Assembly (NCBI GenBank): GCA_045133915.1
Contig: JBGUUX010000008.1
Coordinates: 1 to 13,193, forward strand
Direction: 5' to 3'
From: RGIG7300 sp045133915
GTDB lineage: Bacteria; Bacillota; Clostridia; Oscillospirales; CAG-272
DNA: 13,193 nucleotides
This document shows positions 1-4,969 of the stretch, piece by piece. The translations under genes and the position numbers were made by a program. Each line of letters begins with the position of its first letter. Within the stretch, counting starts at the first letter, position 1. The notes beneath the pieces are model-generated. The model made no database searches. It was not told where the DNA came from and saw nothing but the letters and a program-made list of their open reading frames with translations.

Positions 1-2
1 GT

Positions 3-80
3 ATAGGAATATTTGACAATATGCGTAAATGGATCGACGCAGCCTCCGCACACGAACTGAGTTGTAACGAGGAGCTATAA
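3..80 (+). CDS. C-terminal end of an unidentified plus-strand gene (partial)
   Basis: An open frame enters from the left edge and runs 25 codons to a TAA stop. The visible end includes RKWIDAASAHEL and finishes SCNEEL. The tail is too short to assign to a family, and no start or ribosome binding site is visible. The support is positional. A terminator-like hairpin arm (86-97) begins six bases after the stop, as expected at the end of a real gene converging on the minus-strand hydrolase to the right. The IS element now separates the two halves of that hairpin. It could still be a chance open frame, since 25 codons is little evidence. Confidence 0.35.
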   Translation: MGIFDNMRKWIDAASAHELSCNEEL

Positions 81-101
81 AAAATAAAAACAGTTGCATT
101 A

Positions 102-126
102 TGAAGCGCCCCCTGTCAAGTAGACA
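102..126 (+). repeat. IS terminal inverted repeat, orfB-distal end
   Basis: It starts TGAAGC, has a run of five C at 109-113 and ends AGTAGACA. On the minus strand it contains TTGACA (114-119), a consensus -35 hexamer pointing out of the element. This hexamer has no -10 partner in the integrated state. Confidence 0.75.
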
Positions 127-154
127 GACGAAATAACAAAAATATTTAATGAAA

Positions 155-180
155 TCCACCCTGCGGCGCAGCAGGGTGGA
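155..180 (-). terminator. Hairpin downstream of orfB, likely terminator
   Basis: The arms TCCACCCTGC (155-164) and GCAGGGTGGA (171-180) form a 10-bp GC-rich stem with a six-base loop. It lies immediately after the orfB stop in the minus direction. An AT-rich stretch follows, with a TTTTT run at about 139-143 rather than directly against the stem, so termination may be imperfect. Confidence 0.45.
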
Positions 181-184
181 ATTT

Positions 185-1081
185 TCATGCTGCGGCAGCA
201 GCGTGAAATTCCATAGGTGTCATACAATTAAGCTTTAATTGATAACGTTTCGTATTGTAGAAAAGTATATACTTTTCTATGGCTTCGATCAGGTCAGCTT
301 GTGAAGTAAATCGTTTAAGATAATACATTTCGGATTTGAGAATACCCCAATATCCCTCCATAGGACCATTATCGATACACCGTCCAACGCGGGACATGCT
401 CTGACGCATACCTGCATCCATTAGCTTCTGATGAAAAATTTTGCTTGTATACTGAAATCCTCTATCGCTGTGGAAGAGTGGGTGGGCACCGGGATTGTTA
501 AATACCGCTTCATCAAAAGTCTCGAAAACAAGACGATTATTGTTACTGCTTCCAATCTTGTATGAGACTATTCTTCTGTCATACAGATCGAGAATAGCAC
601 TTAAATACAGTTTCCTTACTTCTCCGTCAACATAGTATTTAAACTCTGTCACATCGGTAAGCCATTTCTCATTTGGTGTATCGGCATAAAATTCTCTATT
701 TAGTACATTTTCTGCAGTTATCTCAGGTGTGGATTTAATGTAATTGTATTTCTTCTTTCTGCATACCGACTGTAAATGCAATATTTGCATCAATCTGTAT
801 ATTCGCTTTTTATTGAAATGAGTTTTATGCTCTCTGTTAACCGTTATTGTCATCTGTCGGTAGCCTAATATGCCATTCTGTGCTTCATACAGTTCTTTTA
901 TCCACTCGACAAGCTGTTCGTTTGTTTTCTGATGCTTACTCGGTTCTCTTTTTAACCACTTGTAATATGCAGAACGACATATATGCAGCTTTGCACAGAG
1001 CTTTTCTATTGGGTATTTTTCTGTTTTGTTCAAATACTGTATTGCTATGTATGAATCCTCCTGTCTCACTCCGCTTACCAA
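185..1081 (-). CDS. IS3-family transposase OrfB (DDE catalytic subunit)
   Basis: OrfB supplies the integrase-like catalytic domain that cuts and joins the IS ends. The N-terminal ~110 residues contain the HTH_21-type region (ILGYRQMTITVNREH around 71-85). The retroviral-integrase core follows with the DDE triad D143 (LTDVTEF), D206 (HSDRGFQYTS) and E242 (DNGPMEGYWG), a 35-residue spacing between the last two that is typical of IS3. The end FYNTKRY...LKLNCMTPMEF is also typical, followed by a short alanine tail. The listed start is a TTG that overlaps the orfA stop; it has GGAGG only three bases upstream, so independent initiation is probably weak. The main product is more likely an OrfAB fusion of about 525 residues made by -1 frameshifting at the A7 run (1105-1111). 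Confidence 0.93.
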   Translation of the reverse strand: MVSGVRQEDSYIAIQYLNKTEKYPIEKLCAKLHICRSAYYKWLKREPSKHQKTNEQLVEWIKELYEAQNGILGYRQMTITVNREHKTHFNKKRIYRLMQILHLQSVCRKKKYNYIKSTPEITAENVLNREFYADTPNEKWLTDVTEFKYYVDGEVRKLYLSAILDLYDRRIVSYKIGSSNNNRLVFETFDEAVFNNPGAHPLFHSDRGFQYTSKIFHQKLMDAGMRQSMSRVGRCIDNGPMEGYWGILKSEMYYLKRFTSQADLIEAIEKYILFYNTKRYQLKLNCMTPMEFHAAAAA

Positions 1082-1761
1082 TCGCCTCCTCTCAATTCCC
1101 TCAATTTTTTTAACAGGGCTATCTCCATTTCCTGATCCTTGATCTTTGCTTGCAGTATCTTGTTTTCTTGGCGTAAGCGATCTGCCTCTGTTAACTCGCT
1201 TTCCGGCTTTGCTTTTCCGCGGCGGTCGGTTAATCCATTTACTCCCTTTTCCTCATATTTCTTTACCCATGTATAGATCTGTTGATAGGATACATTGTAT
1301 TTCTCTACGGTTAATCCGTAATCTTTTCCGTGTTCTATACAAAATGCTACTATCTCTACTCGTTCTTCTTGTGTAGTCTTTCTTCCCTTGGTCATATAGA
1401 TATCTCCTTTGGCAGAGCTTGGCTCCTTGAATTCTTTATGACCATTATACCATATTATCCACTTTCTGAGTACCGACGGTGAAGATATTTTGTATTTACT
1501 GCTTATTTCTATACGACTCCCTTTTCCGGAAAGATATTCTTTCACTGCTTGTATTTTTAAGTCTGTACTATACTTTTTATTCTGCTTTTTGTTTCGTAGC
1601 CCTTCCTCTCCTTCGCTTTTATGACGGATTACCATTTGCCGTACTGTTTCTCCGTTAAGTCCGTATTTCACTCCTAATTGTTTTAAACTGATTTGTCCTT
1701 TTTGGTATTCTTTTACTATATGTATTCTTGTTTCTAAATCATGTTTTGCTTTTCTTGACAT
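1075..1761 (-). CDS. IS3-family transposase OrfA (DNA-binding subunit)
   Basis: OrfA recognises the IS ends and regulates transposition. At 228 residues it is longer than the ~100 usual for IS3 OrfA, because it carries three successive helix-turn-helix repeats: about 10-45 (ISLKQLGVKYGLNGETVRQMV region), about 67-104 (GSRIEISSKYKISSPSVLRKW region) and about 130-172 (YGLTVEKYNVSYQQIYTWVKKY region). A leucine-zipper-like coiled coil at about 190-220 (ADRLRQENKILQAKIK) would mediate multimerisation. The ATG at 1761 is preceded by AAGGGG at eight bases. That ribosome binding site lies in the 3' arm of a long inverted repeat (1768-1825) that may hide it in read-through transcripts. The gene ends seven bases inside orfB. 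Confidence 0.92.
   Translation of the reverse strand: MSRKAKHDLETRIHIVKEYQKGQISLKQLGVKYGLNGETVRQMVIRHKSEGEEGLRNKKQNKKYSTDLKIQAVKEYLSGKGSRIEISSKYKISSPSVLRKWIIWYNGHKEFKEPSSAKGDIYMTKGRKTTQEERVEIVAFCIEHGKDYGLTVEKYNVSYQQIYTWVKKYEEKGVNGLTDRRGKAKPESELTEADRLRQENKILQAKIKDQEMEIALLKKLRELRGGDW
1105..1111 (-). promoter_or_regulatory. Predicted -1 ribosomal frameshift site (A7) for OrfAB
   Basis: In the orfA frame the codons read TTA AAA AAA TTG, giving an A-AAA-AAA slippery heptamer in the correct register. Slipping back one base enters the orfB frame, which is open from there. A GGAG Shine-Dalgarno-like sequence lies 11 bases upstream, the spacing known to stimulate -1 slippage in bacterial frameshift signals such as dnaX. 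The resulting protein would have about 525 residues. Confidence 0.75.
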
Positions 1762-1767
1762 AAATTT

Positions 1768-1825
1768 ATCCCCTTAGTGTAGTCTCGAAATTTTTTATTA
1801 TTTCGAGTGTCTACTCTAAGGGGAT
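1768..1825 (-). promoter_or_regulatory. Fold-back leader over the orfA ribosome binding site
   Basis: Outer arms ATCCCCTTAG (1768-1777) and CTAAGGGGAT (1816-1825) pair over 10 bp. A further GTAG/CTAC and then CTCGAAAT (1784-1791) with ATTTCGAG (1800-1807) extend the stem around an eight-base loop. In mRNA the proximal arm carries the AAGGGG ribosome binding site of orfA. Confidence 0.65.
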
Positions 1826-1832
1826 TATATCA
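1808..1832 (-). repeat. IS terminal inverted repeat, orfA-proximal end, with extended -10
   Basis: Read inward on the minus strand it starts TGATATAATCCCC and ends AGTAGACA. It contains TGATATAAT, an extended -10 (TGn plus TATAAT, 1824-1832), but there is no good -35 in the flanking DNA at this integration site. Confidence 0.72.
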
Positions 1833-1854
1833 CTCGGCAACTGTTTTTATCCTT

Positions 1855-1975
1855 TAATTCTGCATTCTGCATTACGACTCCATGGCTACGCCATTGCGCT
1901 GTATAATTCCACCAACCGTATCAAAGATACGGGGTGTCATGGATCTGCATTCTGCATTACATAGCGAAGCTATGT
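1855..1975. repeat. Heptamer and short-hairpin repeat cluster
   Basis: ATTCTGC heptamers occur twice (1857-1870), and the same motif recurs near 1944-1956. Between and after them lie three small perfect hairpins with three-base loops: ATGGC-tac-GCCAT (1882-1894), CCGTATC-aaa-GATACGG (1916-1932) and ACATAGC-gaa-GCTATGT (1959-1975). The last one overlaps the 3' end of the serine hydrolase gene. The opening TTTAATTCTGC matches the flank of the hairpin between atpG and atpD. No coding potential is evident. Confidence 0.6.
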
Positions 1976-3102
1976 GTAACGTCCTCTTCAAAGTGTGCGG
2001 CAGTTTCAGCACCCGAGCCTCCGTCAAAACGGGAGTTCTTGAGATAGATACCAATGATCTTGTTTTCGGGATCTATCCAGAAGTGGGTTCCGTATGCACC
2101 GCTCCAGCCGTATGCTCCCTTGGGCAGACGCTTGTAGTCGTCGTTTACAATAACACGAACACCCAGACCCCATCTTTCGTTATACGGCATTATCTCGTGG
2201 GGAACGTGAGGTGTGGACATCTTTTCTACTATCTCCTCGGAGAGGATACGCACACCGTTGTATTCACCCTTATTAAGAAGCATTGTAGCAAACTTGATAT
2301 AATCTCTGTGACTTGAGCACAGTGCCGCACCGCCCATATAATATGTAAGAGGAAGCCCCTCGAACATACCGCCGTAGGGGAAATCAACGGCGATTGCCTT
2401 GCCGCCGGTATAGTCGTGCATGGGTGTTACACGGCTTCTCTGCTCCTCTGTGGGAGTAAAGGTGGTCTCATACATACCCAAAGGCTGACATATTTCTTTT
2501 TCTATAAATTCGTTATAAGGCATATCGGTCACGATCTCAACCAGTCTTGCCAATACATCGAATCCAAAAAGGGCTGAATAGAACTGAGTTGAAAAAGGCT
2601 CAAAGTCAAGAGCAGAACGGGAATAATGCTCAACCGCTTCCTTAAGGCAGGAGTGCTCTACCTCTCTGCGCATCTTGGAAAGGGCATAGTTACCTACGTC
2701 GCCGCTACCGAGACCGCTTGTATGTGTAAGCAGATGAAGTACGGTTATCTCCTTCTCTGCATCTCCCACGATCTCAAGCTCACCGTCGACCATCTTACCG
2801 ATCTTCATGTTCTTAAAGCCGGGAACGTACTCGGAAACCTTGGTGTCAAGGCTGAGAAGTCCGCGGTCAACACATATAAGGGTAGCAACTGCGGTAATAG
2901 GTTTGGTCATGGATGCAAGACGGAAAATGGTCTTTTCGTCAACGTCGATGCCTATCTCCTTGTTACCGAAGAAGCCCTCGTACATTACCTCGCCCTCCTG
3001 CACTACAACGCAGGAACAGCCGCCTACACGACCCGAGGTTATATCGTCATTTATTCTCTTTTCAATATTTTCTTTGAGCAGATCCTTATTAAGTCTTTTC
3101 AT
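1957..3102 (-). CDS. Beta-lactamase-family serine hydrolase (EstB / class C-like)
   Basis: This 381-residue protein belongs to the penicillin-binding-protein-like serine hydrolase family, whose members act as esterases, amidases or D-amino-acid peptidases. The catalytic SxxK is S64-M-T-K67 (RLASMTKPITA). The family motif LLTHTSGL lies at about 124-131. The tyrosine motif is Y175-S-A, where the usual YSN has lost its Asn. The C-terminal G-W-S-G-A-Y-G-T-HFWIDP block (332-345) replaces the KTG box. No signal peptide is visible, so a cytoplasmic enzyme is likely, and the substrate cannot be read from sequence. The ATG has GGAGA six bases upstream. The gene starts 11 bases after the SGNH hydrolase gene, so the two are probably co-transcribed. 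The last residues (THSFAM) are encoded by a repeat hairpin. Confidence 0.9.
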   Translation of the reverse strand: MKRLNKDLLKENIEKRINDDITSGRVGGCSCVVVQEGEVMYEGFFGNKEIGIDVDEKTIFRLASMTKPITAVATLICVDRGLLSLDTKVSEYVPGFKNMKIGKMVDGELEIVGDAEKEITVLHLLTHTSGLGSGDVGNYALSKMRREVEHSCLKEAVEHYSRSALDFEPFSTQFYSALFGFDVLARLVEIVTDMPYNEFIEKEICQPLGMYETTFTPTEEQRSRVTPMHDYTGGKAIAVDFPYGGMFEGLPLTYYMGGAALCSSHRDYIKFATMLLNKGEYNGVRILSEEIVEKMSTPHVPHEIMPYNERWGLGVRVIVNDDYKRLPKGAYGWSGAYGTHFWIDPENKIIGIYLKNSRFDGGSGAETAAHFEEDVTHSFAM

Positions 3103-3113
3103 TGTTATCTCCG

Positions 3114-3902
3114 TTATTTATACTTGATACCTTTGGTGACAAAACCGATATTTTCAAAATCCTTGGGATTGTGACGGATTATATAATCTATATAGGAATC
3201 TATTATCTTTGCGGTGAAGATATATCCCATGGGATTCATATGTCCGAGAAGGAAGAAATGTTCATTAAACTTCTCGTCGTACTTGGGACCGTATTCGTAG
3301 ATATCTAAAACGTAGCAGTTTTCGTAGTATTTGGCAAGATCATAAAGCATAGCCGCGTGATTGCGTGCTATTTCGTTATGCCAGTCAAGATGTATCTCGG
3401 GGAAGGTCACAAAGAAAAACTTGGCATCAGGACTTATCTCCTTATAACGGGCGATTATCTGCGCATAGTAGCCTGCAACAGTATGCTTGTTATTTTTGTA
3501 ATCCGTAGGATCTATGTCCGCTACAGAACCAAGCTCTATCTTTTTAGGGCTGACAAGATCGTTTACACCGAGAGCAATAACGTATGCCTGACACGCCTTT
3601 TCCTTGTCCCACCAGCCTCTGTCTTCGGCGGAGCTTTCTATAAATTGCTGTGCGGTCATTCCGCCACCGGAAAAGTTATACGCCTTAAAGCCGTTTTTGC
3701 GTGCAATAAACTGACCCCAGGAATATTCATACATATCGTACCAGCCGTGCTGTCCGTTTTCGTCGCAGGTTTCAAACTCACCCGATGACATACTGTCACC
3801 GATAAAGGCAACCGTACGGAATATTGAGGTGTTGCTATAGCCCTCTACCAATTTGTCCAGGGGCTTTTCGTTTTCAGGATAAAGATAACTTTCCCAGTTC
3901 AT
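3114..3902 (-). CDS. SGNH/GDSL-family hydrolase
   Basis: This 262-residue protein carries the four SGNH blocks. Block I has the nucleophile in FIGDSMSSG (S37), block II the oxyanion glycine in NFSGGG (about G79-81), block III N114 in ALGVNDL, and block V the catalytic histidine H221 in LGHMNPMGY. Such enzymes are esterases, lipases or carbohydrate deacetylases. There is no signal peptide, so it probably acts in the cytoplasm, perhaps deacetylating a small carbohydrate (inference). The ATG has AAGGAG seven bases upstream. It lies 53 bases downstream of pnuC, with a weak promoter candidate in the gap, and 11 bases upstream of the serine hydrolase. That pairing suggests two hydrolases acting on one class of substrate. 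Confidence 0.88.
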   Translation of the reverse strand: MNWESYLYPENEKPLDKLVEGYSNTSIFRTVAFIGDSMSSGEFETCDENGQHGWYDMYEYSWGQFIARKNGFKAYNFSGGGMTAQQFIESSAEDRGWWDKEKACQAYVIALGVNDLVSPKKIELGSVADIDPTDYKNNKHTVAGYYAQIIARYKEISPDAKFFFVTFPEIHLDWHNEIARNHAAMLYDLAKYYENCYVLDIYEYGPKYDEKFNEHFFLLGHMNPMGYIFTAKIIDSYIDYIIRHNPKDFENIGFVTKGIKYK

Positions 3903-3924
3903 GATAACTCTCCTTTTTTATGAT

Positions 3925-3954
3925 ATTATAAGGATAACATATTTTCGAAGTTAA
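3925..3954 (-). promoter_or_regulatory. Weak promoter candidate before the SGNH hydrolase
   Basis: A perfect TATAAT (3925-3930, minus strand) is preceded at 18 bases by a poor -35, TTAACT (3949-3954). It would give a leader of only about 15 bases that still includes the AAGGAG site. The -35 is weak, so read-through from the pnuC promoter is equally possible. Confidence 0.35.
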
Positions 3955-3955
3955 T

Positions 3956-4627
3956 TCAAGCCTCAGACTGTCTTTTTTTCATTCTCTGCCAGTTGTAGAA
4001 GCCGTAAAGATCGTTGATAAGAAAAACGATAAAGCAGATTATCATTGCGGGATTTTCCGCAAGTATCCAGAGACCTATAAGCACCACGTCGTTTGCGGCA
4101 TACCCAAGGGCATAAAAGGGACTGCGAAGATACGTCATGGTCGCCGCAAGAATGCTTGTGGTAACCGACAGAGTGCTTAAAAGTATCTCTGCGGTACCAA
4201 GCGCCGAAAGGATAAAGTAAAACGCAACTGTTACCGCTATAGCAAATATCAAGGTGAAAATAATATTTTTTACGGTTAATTTTTTAACCTCAACCTCGGA
4301 CTTGTTTGCCTTTGAGGGATGGCGTATCCAGGCTATCAGTGCAACGATAGCCATAGGTGCGGACATGCCGAGGTAGGTTATCATCTCGCCGTAATACTGT
4401 CTTGAAAAGGATACCACTCCGTAAAATACTGCAAAAATTATAATAAGAATCTGTCCCCAGATATCACCCTTTGCGGTAAAGATAAGAGCGGTAACACCTA
4501 TAAGCGAGCCTATAGTGCTGAAAAGATCACGCTGGGGCGATAATATATAGCAAAGTATTACCACTATCATAGACCCAAGCCAGAGACCGAACTCGAATTT
4601 TGATAATTTTTTAAAGGGATTATGCAT
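3956..4627 (-). CDS. pnuC: PnuC-family vitamin/nicotinamide riboside transporter
   Basis: PnuC-family proteins carry out facilitated uptake of NAD precursors or, in sister clades, thiamine, riboflavin or deoxynucleosides. The 223-residue protein has about seven hydrophobic segments (roughly 14-29, 36-52, 57-73, 84-100, 121-142, 148-165 and 180-205). It also has family-like motifs: the TAKGDIWGQ turn near 51-59, the YYGEM stretch at 78-82 and the NDLYGFYNWQRMKK end. I chose the ATG at 4627 because TAGGAGA lies seven bases upstream; an in-frame ATG at 4654 has no ribosome binding site. It has its own strong promoter and a leader of about 93 bases with a stem. Which vitamin it moves cannot be decided from the protein alone. 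Confidence 0.82.
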   Translation of the reverse strand: MHNPFKKLSKFEFGLWLGSMIVVILCYILSPQRDLFSTIGSLIGVTALIFTAKGDIWGQILIIIFAVFYGVVSFSRQYYGEMITYLGMSAPMAIVALIAWIRHPSKANKSEVEVKKLTVKNIIFTLIFAIAVTVAFYFILSALGTAEILLSTLSVTTSILAATMTYLRSPFYALGYAANDVVLIGLWILAENPAMIICFIVFLINDLYGFYNWQRMKKRQSEA

Positions 4628-4720
4628 GATTTTTCTCCTATAACAAAAATACACCCATACACACCTTCAAAGACCTAACGGTGTGATGAGTGCAACTACC
4701 CGGTGGCAGTAAAATATTAT
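4628..4720 (-). promoter_or_regulatory. Structured 5' leader of pnuC (unassigned)
   Basis: This is a leader of about 93 bases between the predicted start of transcription and the pnuC ATG. It contains a 6-bp stem, CACACC with GGTGTG (4680-4685 with 4660-4665), around a 14-base loop, and an upstream ACTGCCACCGGG segment that could pair elsewhere. PnuC-family genes are often controlled by NAD, TPP or FMN riboswitches. I do not recognise the TPP core CUGAGA or another consensus here. Confidence 0.35.
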
Positions 4721-4726
4721 ATCCGG

Positions 4727-4755
4727 AGTATAACACACAACTTATAATTTGTCAA
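4727..4755 (-). promoter_or_regulatory. Promoter of pnuC
   Basis: On the minus strand, TTGACA (4750-4755), a 17-base spacer and TATACT (4727-4732) give a near-consensus sigma-A-type promoter. Transcription would start near 4720. Confidence 0.8.
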
Positions 4756-4767
4756 TATAAATTATTA

Positions 4768-4969
4768 GCGATATATTTGCCTTCGGCAAATGCGATATGT
4801 TTGTTTTACAAACGCGATATATTTTCTACAGAAAATGCGATATAATATAAATCCCTATCCCCACACCCCGCAGGGTATATCGCGCCGCAGGCATATCGCT
4901 CCTCCTGAGGAATATCGCAAATCCCGAAAGGGATTTATATCGCGAGAGAAGTCGCAAAGCGACTTCTCT
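4768..4969. repeat. Modular palindrome array with flipped 7-base spacers
   Basis: Four copies of GCGATAT (4768-4774, 4792-4798, 4814-4820, 4837-4843) are followed by four copies of its reverse complement ATATCGC (4877-4883, 4893-4899, 4912-4918, 4937-4943). Between spacers lie different perfect hairpins: ATTTGCC-ttc-GGCAAAT (4775-4791), GTTTGT-ttt-ACAAAC (4799-4813), ATTTTCT-ac-AGAAAAT (4821-4836), GCC-gca-GGC (4884-4892), TCCTC-ct-GAGGA (4900-4911), AAATCCC-gaaa-GGGATTT (4919-4936) and an 11-bp stem at 4945-4969. The centre (4844-4876) holds a small ACCC-cgca-GGGT hairpin. The stems are unrelated in sequence, while the spacers are identical. The array fills the gap between the AEC permease stop and the pnuC promoter. 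No credible coding is seen. Confidence 0.92.
4945..4969 (-). terminator. Hairpin at the end of the AEC permease gene
   Basis: AGAGAAGTCGC (4945-4955) pairs with GCGACTTCTCT (4959-4969) around AAA. In the minus direction it begins within the TAA stop codon of the permease gene. No T-run follows, so it may act as a 3'-end stabiliser or a weak terminator rather than a classical intrinsic terminator. It is also the last module of the palindrome array. Confidence 0.45.

Larger units (their letters stand above)
102..1832 (-). mobile_element. IS3-family (IS150-like) insertion sequence
   Basis: This is a 1731-bp element with orfA and orfB overlapping in the -1 frame and imperfect 25-base terminal inverted repeats (102-126 and 1808-1832). 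Both repeats begin TGA when read inward and share the inner block AGTAGACA; 15 of 25 positions match. Inside the repeats the similarity continues with CGAAATAA. The boundaries are supported independently: joining the two ends places a TTGACA -35 (114-119) and a TATAAT -10 (1824-1829) 17-18 bases apart, the junction promoter expected for IS3-family circles. The flanking bases (ATTA left, CTCG right) are not a direct repeat, so no target duplication is visible. Both ORFs look intact, so the element may be active. Confidence 0.88.
86..1848. repeat. Hairpin (bidirectional terminator-like palindrome) split by the IS element
   Basis: A 12-base arm AAAAACAGTTGC (86-97) has its exact reverse complement GCAACTGTTTTT at 1837-1848. 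The two arms flank the IS symmetrically, each four bases from an IS end (98-101 and 1833-1836). Rejoined, they make a 12-bp stem with an 8-base loop, an A-run on one side and a T-run on the other, between two convergent genes. That is the form of a bidirectional intrinsic terminator. The right arm and its flank (TTAATTCTGC heptamers) resemble the intact hairpin at 8491-8518, which supports a pre-existing repeat as the target. The alternative is that the arms belong to the IS itself. Confidence 0.7.

Noticed and set aside
98..1836. Target-site duplication around the IS
   Set aside because: The adjacent bases ATTA and CTCG do not match, and shifting the boundaries to force a duplication breaks the terminal repeats and junction-promoter spacing.
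4628..4720. TPP riboswitch before pnuC
   Set aside because: The conserved CUGAGA and the second thi-box core are absent, so no known class is assigned.
4768..4943. CRISPR-like repeat-spacer array
   Set aside because: The repeated unit is only 7 bases and reverses orientation halfway, and the intervening units are self-complementary hairpins of 9-18 bases, unlike CRISPR spacers.
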